From the NCBI GenBank assembly GCA_025345505.1, contig JANVCC010000130.1, positions 9,324,641 to 9,388,640 on the forward strand: a DNA stretch of 64,000 bases. The letters run 5' to 3'. The stretch is from Todiramphus chloris collaris. Taxonomy: Eukaryota; Chordata; Aves; Coraciiformes; Alcedinidae. A model generated the notes under the pieces. That model worked only from the letters and a program-made list of their open reading frames with translations, did no database searches and was not told the origin of the DNA. The position numbers and the translations under genes are program-made. This document shows, one piece after another, positions 12,310 through 23,536 of this stretch. Positions within the stretch are counted from its first letter, which is position 1. Each line of letters opens with the position of its first letter.

Positions 12310-13654
12310 TGGCTTCAGAAGGAAGACCTGGGAAACTACAGGCCAGTCAGTTCCACCTCTGTTCCTGGCAAGATCATGGAGCAGATCCTCCTGAAGGCTC
12401 TGCTAAGGCATGTGAAAATGAGGAGATGATTGGTGGCAGCCAACACAGTTTCACCAAGGGCAAATCATGCCTGATCAATTTGGTGGCCTTTTACAATGGA
12501 GCTACAGCATCAGTAGATAAGGGAATAGCAATGGATGTCACCTACCCTGACTTTTGAAAAAAGTTCAACACTATCCCACATGACATCCTGGTCTGTAAAT
12601 TGGAAAGACACGGATTTGACGGATGGACGACTCAGTGGATAAGGAACTGGATGGATGGTCGCACTCAAAGAGTTGAGGTCAACTGCTCAATGTCCAAGTG
12701 GAGACAAGTGATGAGTGGTGTTCCTCGTGGATCAGTACTAGGACTTGTGCAGTTTAACATCTTTATTGGAGACTTGGACAGCGGGATTGAGTCAACAAGT
12801 TTGCTGACGACATGAGCTGTGTGGTGCAGTCAACAAATTAGAGGGAAGCGATGCCATCCACAGGAACCTGGACAGACTTGAGAGATGAGCCCATGCCAAC
12901 CTCATGAAGTTCAACAAGTCAAAGAGCAAGGTCAAGCATCTTAGTCAGGGCCATCCCAAGCACAAATACAGGCTGGACAGAGTATGGATTGAGAGCAGTT
13001 CTGAGGAGAAAGACTTGGTGGTGCTGGTTGACAACAATCTCCACACGAGCCAACAATGTGCAAGTACAGCCCTGAAAGTGCCAACCGTATCCTGGGCTGT
13101 ATCAAAAGAAACGCAGCAGAACATTGAGAGTGGTGATTTTCCCCCTCTACTCCTCAATAGTGAGATCCCACCTGAAGTACTGTGTCCAGCTCTGGAGCAC
13201 CCAACACAAGAAGGACATGGGCCTCTTGGAGCAGGTACAGAGGACAGCCATGAAGATGATCAGAAGGTTAGAACACCTGTCCTATGAGGACAGGCCGAGA
13301 GAGTTTGGGATGTTCAACTTGGAGAAGAGAAGACTCCAGGGAGATTTTATTGTGTCATTCCAGTATCTAAAGGGGGCCTACAAGAAAGCTGGGGAGGGAC
13401 TTTTTATAAGGGCTTGTAGATATAGGACAAGGGGTAATGGTTTGAAACTGGAAGAGGGTAGATTTAGAAAAGAAATTAGGATTAAGTTCTTCACTCTGAG
13501 GGTTGTGAGACACTGGAACATGTTGCCCAGGGAAGTTCTGGATGATTCATCACTGAATGTGTTCAAGACCAGGTTAGATGGGGCTTTGAACAACATGGTG
13601 TGGTGGGAGGTGTCCCTGTCTGTGGCAGGGGGCTTGGAACTATACGATCTTTAA
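12310..13654 (+). pseudogene. Broken CR1 ORF2 (reverse transcriptase)
   Basis: This is the coding part of the CR1 above. CR1 ORF2 carries an endonuclease followed by a reverse transcriptase that copies the element's RNA at the target site; only the RT core and C-terminal region remain. The first frame, with NYRPVS, stops at TGA 12427. The frame shifts before QHSFTKGKS. The GVPQG-type motif reads GVPRGS (12717-12734). The catalytic FADD (12800-12811) is in a different frame from GVPRGS because a short stretch just before it is lost. The C-terminal part, with LEHLSYEDRPREFGMFNLEK and LRVVRHWNMLPREVL, is open from 13124 to 13654 (176 codons including upstream sequence). It is a decayed LINE gene, not a host gene. 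Confidence 0.9.
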
Positions 13655-13695
13655 GGTCACTTCCAACCCAAACCATTCTATGATTCTATGATTTG
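12310..13695 (+). mobile_element. CR1 LINE, longest copy (about 1.4 kb, 5'-truncated)
   Basis: The element begins inside the reverse-transcriptase region and runs to the tail ATTCTATGATTCTATGATTT. Translated blocks appear in shifting frames: [18 protein letters not shown], then [37 protein letters not shown], and an FADD catalytic motif. The last 531 bp keep one open frame. Truncation at the 5' end is normal for CR1 retrotransposition. At least three frame changes and a stop at 12427-12429 make it non-functional. Confidence 0.95.
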
Positions 13696-15028
13696 TTTTG
13701 ATCATATGTACACCCTATTATAGTCTGATTTATTTGGTTGCTTGATTTTGTAGTTTCCATCCAAAGCATTCCCAATAATTGAGATTTACTCACACAAATT
13801 CACACAGAAGTATCTGTGAAGTTTAACTGCTCAGATGAGGATGGAGAATGAAATTTGCTCCTGGGCAGAAAGCTTTCTGCACCTCACTTCAGCTCTGCAT
13901 TTTACCCTTACCTGATCACAGCATTCTCTCATACCATGCATAAAATCTCCAGGACAGCAGCAGCAGGAGTTCCTATCATCACTGTGGTAAGAACATCACA
14001 GGATGCCTGTTTCTGGACTGACTGCAGACATCTGCCTTAGGTTCACAACTGGGATCCACATCATCGCAGAATGACAGACCAGATTCCATCTCCTACCTGC
14101 TGCCCAGAGGCTGGCTGAGGGAAATGGATCAAACAGCATAAAGGTCTGGCTTCCCATCTGAAATTTGCTAGCCACAGAAGTTGAACCACATAATATCTCA
14201 AAAGTTTCCCAGATTTAGATTCAATTTCTCTGTTATTTCAATGGCTACAAAAGGAAACCCATTTGCACTTAACTTATCATTTAGCTTCTGTTTCTCATTT
14301 AAATAGCAATTAATTACTATTATTTTCTCATACCAACTGTTATCTTTTAAGGGCAATGCTAAGCCAAACACTTTAATATATCTATTCATACTTTTGGTCA
14401 TATTTCTTTTTGGACTCTTGTCCTGAAGTCAGTAAACTTGAAGGACATACTTCAATGGACCAAATTAGAATTCTCCCAGGATAGCTTTATTGCCATTTCT
14501 GTTATTTGAATTATAAGTCATTTTGTAAACAAAACACTTTGTAAACAGGTTATCTCGCCTTGGACCCCTTTGATCTTTTTTGAAGTGTCCATTTCAGAAC
14601 TTAGCATGAGGTGAATAGCTCACACAGCTAGGCTTTGTTATTTGGGCTTGTCTGCACAAAGCAGCAGCTTTGCAGTTGTTCTGTGCTTGCTTTGGGGGTG
14701 ACCTGGCATCACCATGTATTCAAACCAGGACTGAAGAAACTGAGTGTATTGAACATCTCTATTAGCTCTCATTTTTACTTCTGAGATAATTCATAGGAGA
14801 AAGAAAAAAGAAGCAATCCCTGAAATTTAACACTGGGACAGATCACCCACTGACTGGGAGATGCAAATATGTTTCGCACCTGAAAACATGTTTTGTTGCT
14901 GTGTTTATCTTTTCCCTGATACAGGTAAAAAGTTAAATAAGGATGAATTGTTTTGGTATTAGTTCTAAATTCATATGTTTCTCACCTCTGCATTTCTCAC
15001 CAATTTCCACAGCTGAAATTCGATCAGC
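13696..15028. other. Unique non-coding stretch
   Basis: No recognisable element. A 67-codon minus frame at 14198-14401 and a 61-codon plus frame at 13855-14040 have no family resemblance. Confidence 0.55.
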
Positions 15029-15364
15029 CTATATGAAATTTAACAAGAACAAATACTGGATTCTGCAGCTGGGATGGAGTAATACCACACACAAGTATAA
15101 ATTGAGAGTGGAGCAGCTGGAGAGCACCCCTGAGAAAACCATCTAGAAGTTCTAGTTTACTGTAGGTTTAATGTGAGTTGGCTGTGTGCCCTGGAAGCCA
15201 GGAGAGCAAACAGCATCCTGGGATGTCAAGCTGCATCATACCTGTCAGTGTTTAAGAGGCATTTGGACAATACCCTTAATACCATGCTTTAACTTTTGGT
15301 CAGCCTGAAGTGGTCAGTCAGTTGAACTAGGTGATTGTTGTAGGTCCCTTACAACTGAACTATT
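15029..15364 (+). mobile_element. CR1 LINE with large internal deletion
   Basis: The left part matches the CR1 segment ATGAAATTTAACAAG through AGCATCCTGGGATG (compare 12904-13108). At about 15238 it jumps to CAGTGTTTAAGAGGCATTTGG and GTAGGTCCCTTACAACTGAAC, which belong near the CR1 3' end (compare 13555 onward). Roughly 450 bp of the C-terminal coding region are missing. The tail grades directly into the ATTCT repeat that follows. Confidence 0.85.
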
Positions 15365-15512
15365 ATTCTATTCTATTCTATTCTATTCTATTCTATTCTA
15401 TTCTATTCTANNNNNNNNNNTATTCTATTCTATTCTATTCTATTCTATTCTATTCTATTCTATTCTATTCTATTCCATTCCATTCCATTCCATTCCATTC
15501 CATTCCATTCCA
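15365..15512 (+). repeat. (ATTCT)n to (CATTC)n pentanucleotide microsatellite
   Basis: About nine ATTCT units lie at 15365-15410. Ten N follow, then eleven TATTC units (15421-15475) and seven CATTC units (15476-15510). The array abuts the CR1 3' end, and its unit resembles the CR1 ATTCTATG tail, so it probably grew from that tail. The true length is unknown because of the gap. Confidence 0.95.
15411..15420. other. Assembly gap (10 N)
   Basis: Ten N bases lie inside the pentanucleotide array. The array probably broke the assembly, and the number of N need not equal the missing length. Confidence 0.98.
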
Positions 15513-17648
15513 GTTGATATTCTGAGAGGAAATTAGTATTGATGGTTTACCTCACAGGCTGAGTCAAAGACTACTAAATGCATAAGGAGGCTCTCTGGTA
15601 ATTTCAAGTGGTTTTGGATTAGAATATGGATTACAAAAACAGACTCTCACATGTTTGTTTGTTTTGTTATTTTTATAATCACTACCATAACTTGTTACTT
15701 AATTTAACCTGTCACAATGAAAGACAAACATACGCTTCTGTCATAAAATGCTCTTCTGTTCTGATTCAAAACCTGTTCAAGATTGGATGTCATGTAAAGG
15801 AAAGTAATTCATTCTTCCATATAATTCCCATGTTTTATTCTACCAAGGGGAAATCAAGATCAGTTGTTGTGCAAAAGAAGATTATACAACAAGTACATAA
15901 AGAGAAGTTTTCCTTCATGAAGCTTAATATGAGCAGAAGTTGATTCCGCACATCAGAAAGCAAACAGACTTGCTTCAAGTTTCATACTGGGTTTTCTTTT
16001 TTTTTTTTTGTAGTGCTTCATTCAAAATTTAATTCTTCCTGGGGGAAAAAAAGACCCAGGCAATCTTATTTATAGCTCTGTCACATGGATTAGTTTGTTA
16101 GTTTGATCTGGATTACAGTTTATGCATGTTACCGACTCTTTGCTAGAGACGTTTGTCTTTTCTCCGTCATGGTGACTTAAGCATCTACCACACACTGCAG
16201 CAGCACAAAGAAGCTTCTCAACAAAATTCTTCACTGGTGATAAATGAAAAGAAGAATTTGCATGGGGCAAATGAGAGCCATTTAGCAGTCTGACTAGCTC
16301 TGATTATCACACAGCTAGCTGGCTGGCAAGCAGTGTCTTCAAGAAAAGGAAGACTTCAGAAAAATAATGCAAGTGCAAGCAGATAGAGTAAATTCTACCC
16401 AGCACCCCAGGCACATTTTGCTAATATTCTATCTTCTGCATATATATGAAGAAATAATTAACCCTTTAGATCATGTATTAAAACTTACTCACTTTTAAAG
16501 TCATAGCACTACTTGATAATAGTGAAATAATCTGTTTATATGCTATAGATCTTCTACTAGAAAATATGTATCAATACTGAGGCCTCCTTATAAGTTTCCA
16601 AGTCTGCAGGATACTGGTAATGTTGCCGTACAGGAATATTTTTTATCAGTCATGTTTTCCATGCCTTACATAATGATTCTGTCATGCACGCTTTATCAAT
16701 TTTGAGCCTTAGGCCTGTGTTCGTTCTAGAGTTGGAGTTCTTTATGGTAAGCATTAAATAATCTTTGAGTAAGGAAGATAAAATATATAAGCTAGCTCAG
16801 CAACATTCATACTGTGCTCTAAGTGAAGAAACATATGTATATCAAATTATGCATATTCATTGCATTATGTCATATGTGCAGTGGTACAAGGAACCACAGT
16901 TCAGCCTCGTAGGCTCATTTGAGATCCCATAATTATGGTACATGCACTTGAGATAATGATCTGTTATTTCCTGTTACTGTTATTTCCAAGCTGCAGTCCA
17001 GTTTCTTGGGAATTGTTACATCTTTCAAAAATGAGTGTATGACTAACACAGAGAAAGCAGGTTTTGGTTAGAAATGAGATTCTGTAAAGTTAGGAATGAA
17101 ACTGGTAAAAAAGGCACATGCTCCTCAAAGCAAACACAAAGACTTCAGAAATTGCTGTCATCTTTGGCAACAGGTCATATCTGTCACTAGCTATGTCTAG
17201 CACAAGAGTTGTGTATTTAAGATCCAGAAAGACCTTTGCAATGTCTTGAAAATGTTACATAAGACCACAGTGTTGAGGAGGTGTCATACACAGAGTACAG
17301 CAATTCATGCCTAGTCCCTCACCGCCAAGATAAGGAATTGCTGTTATATCCCTACACAATAAACTGGAAACTATGTGAAAGATTGATATGAAGAAAAAGG
17401 CAATGTGGGATTTCAGTAATAGATCTCCAACATGTTCACATATTTTTCAAAGTATTCATGATGTTTAACTCTTTGAATTCAAGTACCCATTTCCCTGGGT
17501 AGCCTTTCAGAATGACAAAAGGTGCCTAAATATCTTTTAAAGCGAGGTATTAGCAATCTGCAAAAGAGTGAAGTTTATGTTTCTGATGTCACATTGTTGT
17601 AGCAAAACTCCCAAGCCATCCCTTAGCTTATTTTGTCTGAATTCCTCA
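15513..17648. other. Unique non-coding stretch
   Basis: Nothing recognised. The open frame at 15626-15943 (105 codons) has no domain I can identify. A T-rich run is at 15995-16010. Confidence 0.55.
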
Positions 17649-17711
17649 GGAAAAAAAAAAAAAGAAAAAAAGAAAAGAAAGAAAAAGAACAAAAGGAAAC
17701 AAAAAAAAAAA
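17649..17711 (+). repeat. A-rich purine tract
   Basis: About 63 bp are almost entirely A with G interruptions, starting with A13 and ending with A11. It could be a decayed poly-A tail of an unrecognised retroposon or simple slippage. No parent element is visible upstream. Confidence 0.8.
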
Positions 17712-20412
17712 TGCTGAGGAACCGTTGTACAATCTTTCCCTTTTTTGAACTTCCTTGAAGTTTTCTGTGGAGAATACTTGGCTTCAGTAACATTCAAGAG
17801 ACAAAGAACTCTAGTGCTTTGATTCAGATTTTAAATTAAGCCTATGTTTATTATTACAAAGAGGAAGTCATCTGTTCCTAACAGCAACACAGTACTTGAT
17901 TAAAAAAGAAAACAGAATAATACTCCAGAGTGAGACACATTGATGAATAATGAGAAAAAAACAAAAGAAATACAGAACCAAGAAAGACAAAGTTTTCACA
18001 GTGGGTTAGCTACGTGTTATGTCAATTATACTCAGAAGCTACTCATGTGTTTTACGTACTCCAGGAAACATTAAACAAAATCAATCCTAAGTGCCGAACA
18101 ACATAAGGAATCCCCTTTCCTTTAGAAAAACTGTTTCATTGTTCTGTTCTTCATTCTTGTCAACTGCAGTAAAACAAGGAGGTATAGCAATACCTAACCC
18201 TATTAACTACACCAAAGGAACTGTGTGCTCTTTTATCTGGAGTAAGGTTCCCTTTTTCTTAATTAAATGTTTACAGCCTCTTTAACATGTAAAGTCAGTA
18301 ACAAAGGACATTAGTAGAGGACAAGGCTATTCTCTATTCTCTATAAGGCTATTCAATGCCTTCCATGATCACAGAGGCATAAAATATTGAAATGTGGCTT
18401 CAGAAGAAAATGGCTCCATTTCCAAAGAAATGTGGCTCCATTTCACCTGTACTGCTTTCTCCCAATACTGTACAGGTTTGGCTGCAGTTAGTAGGGGCTG
18501 CACACTATTGCACGTTTTTCATCGGCATTGATAGCAGCATGCCTGCACTAGAACTTCCTAAAGAGCAAAAAAAGTTGAAACAAATCAGCTAAGCAGCAGC
18601 AAGGACTTCATCTTTGGGGTCTACAAGAGACAAATACTCAGCTCCATTTATTCATATTGACCAGTCTGTCCCATACTTTCATCTTCTTTCTATCAAATGA
18701 TGTACTCTCAGTAGCAGAGAGTGGGTAGAGACAGGTCTCTACATTTGCAGCAGTACAAGGTCTGCTGAGTAGGACTGATTGTCACCCTTTAGACAATCAC
18801 CACCTTTCTTTCTCTCAAAAATGGCCATACTCTGCTGAGATTCCTCCTTTGGATTGCTGCCATTTTGAAGAATTGTTTTTCATTTAAATTAGACCAAGGT
18901 TGCTAAAGCTTTATTTGCATCCATGAAACAAGTTCTCACTGCTTGTTTCTTAGACAGCTGTCAATAGTGGAGAAGTCTCAGTGGTGATGTCAGAGGTATC
19001 AGGAAGATGTTTCAGCTGTTAAGGTCTGATTCATGCCGCTAACTGAGAGAAGGAGATCCTGAAGCCTATATTTTTTAAATCAAATGAATTAAAAAAAAAT
19101 ACAGCTAAAGAAAAGGAAAGGAGGTCTATAGTAAATGTAGTAAAACCATAATGTACTTTGAAAGCAAAGAAAACAACATGTATATAAGACATAAATAAGT
19201 TGGGAGCATGTTATATTGTTTCGGTTTACTTTATTGCTGTGAGCAAGAAATCCCACTGGAATATTGGACTCCATAAACAATACAGTTCTCTGCAGGGAAG
19301 TAGGAGATTGTCTGGTTGAGCACATCAAGACCAACTATCTGTAAATAAGCAGTTGCTCTGATGTATGGACTGTCTGCATAAAGGATGAGAAAGTGTTCAA
19401 ACTTAGTAGGAATTAGGTAGAGGAATTAAGGCTACAGTCAAATGTATAAGGTAAGTCACATGGAAGTAGTATAGAATGGATAGTTGAAGGGGAGTTGGGG
19501 AATCTTTTAACCATAAAAACTGCAGATTACCCAGCCAAAGGTAGCCAAAATGCCAAATTCAGTTACAGATGCAACAAAATTAGAATCAGGAGGGAAAAAC
19601 TGACTAGGATATTGCTTATTTCTAAGGAGTCCATACAGAAAAAGGGAAGAAGAGGAACAAAAAGATGTGCATGGATATCAGAGAAAGTGGAGAATAAGGT
19701 CTAAAATCATTAGACAACAAATGATGGACTTTCTGATGGTAGGGGTGCAAACACCTACAGTCAGAAGTGCTGTGGACCTGCAGACCAAGCCCACAAGTAC
19801 AATAGCAAGAACCCCAGTGGACCACCCCTTGGACTCTCATACTAAATGGACTGGGGAGGAAAGGGTGACAGAATTTTATTTTAATAGCAACTGTGTGCAA
19901 TTAATGATATTTAAGAGTGATAAATAGCAGCTTCACATTTGTGTATAATAATGTGCAAAATGATGTAATTGTAAATTGGTAACAATGATGTGTCCATTAG
20001 TTAATTAGGCTATTGACTATTTAGTTTCTTAGCAGCTTGTTGCTAAATCAATAAACATTATCGACTGTAGTACTGATTATGTTTTAGGGATGTATTCTGA
20101 AGCGGGAGAGTCACACTGTGAGGTACCAGTTATCACATTATTCTCATTTGCAGAGTAGAGTCCTCCACTTAAAAAATGGAAATGCACAGCTCTTCACATA
20201 ATTTCACACCATTCTGGTGCTGTGGCTCCTAATTTAGGTGTCTCAATTGGGTATCTTCACTCCAGGGAGGAGAAATCTGATTTTAGTGTTCAATGCAGTT
20301 GCAAAAGACATGCTTTATCTCACTGCCTAGTACCAATCTGCTGCACATAAACCAGGAGTTCTGCTTTTTTCTTTATAAACAGTTCCAGAGAAGTAAGTAA
20401 TCTTTAATCTTC
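17712..20412. other. Unique non-coding stretch
   Basis: No gene or dated repeat is recognised. A short imperfect duplication (AATGTGGCT... then AATGGCTCCATTTCC and TGTGGCTCCATTTCACC) occurs at 18391-18448. Open frames are below 93 codons. Confidence 0.55.
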
Positions 20413-20632
20413 TCACCTCAAATACTGTGTCCAGTTTTGGGCCCCTCTCTACAAGAAGGAGGCTGAGGCGCTGGAGAGGGTACAGAGGCAGGATACAAAG
20501 CTAGTAAAGGGTTTGGAGCATGTCTCTTATGAGGAAAGGCTGAGGGATCTGGGACTGTTTGGCCTTGAGAAAAGAAGGCTGAGGGGAGACCTTATTGCCC
20601 TCTACAACTACCTGAAGGATAGGTAGGTTTGC
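20413..20632 (+). mobile_element. CR1 LINE internal fragment, plus strand
   Basis: The fragment covers the C-terminal coding part, with blocks AATACTGTGTCCAGTTTTGG, CTTATGAGGAAAGGCTGAGG and CTACAACTACCTGAAGG. Both ends are truncated and no octamer tail is present. It abuts a minus-strand CR1, and the two overlap over the CTTATGAGGAAAGGCTGAG region, making an inverted repeat. Confidence 0.9.
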
Positions 20633-20952
20633 AGTCCCTCCAGAGAAGGAGACTCTATAACCTTTCTGGGCAGCCTGTTCCAGTCTCTGTCACTCTCACA
20701 GTGAAGAAGTTTTTCCTCATGTTGAGGTGGAACTTCCTGTGTTTCACCTTGCTACCATTACCTCTTGTCCTATCACAGGGCACAACTGAAAAGAGACTGG
20801 CCCCTTCTACTTGACACCCACCCTTCAGATATTTGTAACCATTCATAAGATCCCCTCTCAGTCTTCTCTTTTCCAGGCTAAACAGCCCCAGGGCTCTCAG
20901 CCTTTCCTCATAAGAGAGATGTTCCAGTCCCTTAATCACCTTTGTAGCTTCA
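20633..20952 (-). mobile_element. CR1 LINE fragment, minus strand
   Basis: Read on the minus strand, the fragment runs from the GAACATCTCTCTTATGAGGA block to AGACTGGAACAGGCTGCCC and stops before the 3' tail. Its minus-strand reading (20655-20975) is open for 106 codons and contains LEHLSYEERLRALGLFSLEK. At matched positions it differs from the plus fragment (for example GGCCTTGAGAAAAGAAGG versus AGCCTGGAAAAGAGAAGA), so the two come from different CR1 lineages. Confidence 0.9.
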
Positions 20953-21449
20953 TAACAAGTTAAAACAAGTAACAAATAAAAACAGCTTTTGAGGATATTA
21001 TATTTTTAAGGAGTCATACAATTCTGTGAATATTGGAAAGTTGTAATCTTACTCCAGAAACTAACCTTGTTTTCTAAATAATAATTTACATATTATTGCC
21101 CACAATTCTTTGCAGTAAGTTCTTGCTTGCAGTAATTTGGAGAAACTTTGGATTCTGATTAAGTCTGATGTAATACTCAAGCCTGTCATTCCCATACTCT
21201 TGAAAAGTTCTCAGCAAGAAAAATAAATGATCAAATGTCCATGTTAGCTTTGAGTGATAGTTCCTACAATTATTAACTATAATTTAGGATTTGCCAAAAT
21301 TAGAATGAGTAATGTTGGATCGATTTTCTTCTCATCTTTCAAACTGACAGAACCCACACAGAAAATATCCATAGAAAGACTATAGAAATATGTCCCTTTT
21401 TTTTTTCCCCCATCTTTACCAACTTTTAAGGCAGATCTAATAAAGATGA
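20953..21449. other. Unique non-coding stretch
   Basis: AT-rich spacer between CR1 copies with nothing recognisable. A T9C5 run is at 21400-21413. Confidence 0.55.
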
Positions 21450-21762
21450 ATCATAGAATCAGAATAGTTTCATCTGGAAGAGACCTTCAAGATCATCAAG
21501 TCCAACCTTATTCCTAGCCCTATCAAAAACCACTAAACCATGTCCCTAAGCACAACATCTACTCAGCTCTTGAACATTTCAGGGATGGTGTCCCCAGCAC
21601 CTCCCTGGGCAGGTCATTCCAATGCCTGACAACCCTTTCTGTAAAGAAATGCTTCCTAATATCCAGCCTTAACCTCCCCTGCTTCAACTTCAGGCCATTT
21701 CCTCTTGTTCTATCACTTGTCACCAGGGAGAACAGACCAACCCTACCTTGCTACCTGAAGGG
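21450..21762 (-). mobile_element. CR1 LINE 3' end, minus strand
   Basis: Starts with ATCATAGAATCAGAAT (the reverse of the CR1 tail), then AGACCTTCAAGATCATCAAG and AGGTCATTCCAATGCCTGAC, and ends near CTACCTTGCTACCTGAAGGG. It keeps the true 3' end and is 5'-truncated. It is a few hundred bp from the inverted CR1 pair and is a separate insertion. Confidence 0.9.
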
Positions 21763-23476
21763 ATGGCGGTGTCTTGCACGCTGGGTGAAGAGCTCATATT
21801 TGAGACAAAATCATAATGCTCATAGTGCTTGGAAAGAAAATATTACCCTGAAAGAACATCTGCAATTCTGCATTTCAAAATTTAGTCAGCCTCTAAGAGC
21901 AATTGTACCAAAATGGAGAAGTTAATGACTGTGGAAGTATTAGAGCCAGTATTTCTGTGATTAAAATGTAAATACTTCTTGTATGTTTGGTTATTACCAT
22001 TACTATTTTCAAAGACTTTCTCATGAATTTTAAGGATTTCTACACGCTTTTTCTCATTGTTTATGTCAGTATCTTTATACTAACCCATCCTGCCACACAG
22101 GTCAATGTCTGCAGTATACATAAATATATATCTCTACATTATCAGCAATTAATATTCCAAGAATATACATTCAGCACTACAAAATAGTCACCTAAAGTGC
22201 TCATTAAAAAAAAAAATTACATTTAAAAATAAATGTTTACATAACTTTTTTGCAGTTATTCTCTGCCTCCCCAACCCCAAATGCAATATAGATTTTCCAG
22301 TTTTTTGCACTCTTTCCAAGTCTAGTTCTAACACAAAGGTTTCTGGAGATATTGAGACATAATGGGGCACTGACTAAAGGCTAAACAAGCATCTTCTTAC
22401 TCATTCAAAGTCTGGTTGTTTTTATCAAATTACAGGAGGAATTCATATTGCTCTTCAAACTGTCACTGTGCTTCACTGAGAGAAAAAAACCCACTTTTGA
22501 AGCCCTTGAATCTCCACTGATAATTTTCTAATGGGCACTCCATGAACATGAATTTGTCAGTGTTGGAGTATAAACGAAAATATTTTGTCCAGGTAACTCA
22601 GATGATTCCACAAGATCTTCTAATACCACTGTTTCTGGTAACAGGAAGGAACCCAATATACTTCAGAGGTTTTTTACTTACGCTAGAGCTGGGTTTTCTT
22701 GTCAGATAGATTTGTGTTTATGATTATTACTTCTGAAGTTTTAGAAGTTTTCTTGTAATTCTCTAAACTTAAAAGATCCGTTGCTATATCTACCTAAAAT
22801 TGCGTAGGATACAGCCCTCTTCTGAAGACATGGTATTTGTTCTAACTTTAATATTATATTGTCAGGCAGTATAGTTTAACTATCTGCAAAGTGGAAATCA
22901 GACAAGAAGCACAGTATGACCTTATCCTTCCAGAAAACTTTGCCAATAACAGCTACAGAAAGAAGCACCCTTGAAAAGTAATTTAATTTTTATGATAGGG
23001 AAGTGCTGGATTGATGTGGGTCTTTAGGAAATGAGACCTGCTTTCTTCAAGAAATCTTCAAGAAGTTATTCATGCCAATTTTGTTTTCCACTATGTTTTC
23101 TTCTGCCTCAGTTATAACTTTTAAGCTCATATCCAGATATTTTGTGTTCACTGTGTGCTTTTGTCAGGGCAGCTGTTTCTTCAGGAGCGTCACGTTAGTA
23201 ACTGGCAGGGACAGAGAAAGGAAAGCACTTCTAAAGAGACACAGGCCACTGCAACATGACTTTCTCAAGAGTGCCAATAAAGTTCTTAGTACTGCTTTCT
23301 CATTCCTCAGATCATAGATCAAGACAGGAGAGCTGACTTAAAATGTTTAGGTGGTGACTATGCTTATAGACTCACCTCAGCTCCTGAAGCATCAGTAGAA
23401 AGCACTAGAAGCTAGAAGCACTAGAGAATAACCAATTGCACTACATTTTTACATTTCAGTACCTGTGTAGTTGGTG
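21763..23476. other. Unique non-coding stretch
   Basis: No recognisable gene or repeat. The longest plus frame (23072-23317, 81 codons) has no known motif. Confidence 0.55.
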
Positions 23477-23536
23477 ACTTCAAGACCTACACAGTTGTAC
23501 TCAGCAACTTCAAGACCTATACAGTTGTACTCAAGA
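23477..23536 (+). repeat. 30-bp tandem duplication
   Basis: Two 30-bp units (23477-23506 and 23507-23536), each beginning ACTTCAAGACCTA, differ at only a few positions, mostly at the right end. A looser repetition of CTAGAAGC/GCACTAGA words lies just upstream at 23401-23428. Confidence 0.85.

Noticed and set aside
15365-15512. CRISPR-like or satellite array
   Set aside because: The unit is only 5 bp with no spacers and it adjoins a CR1 tail, so it is a microsatellite.
17649-17711. Poly-A tail of a processed pseudogene
   Set aside because: No coding or mRNA-like sequence was recognised upstream on either strand.
20413-20952. Twin-priming inversion of a single CR1
   Set aside because: The two arms cover the same part of CR1 and belong to different sequence variants, whereas twin priming gives non-overlapping halves of one copy.
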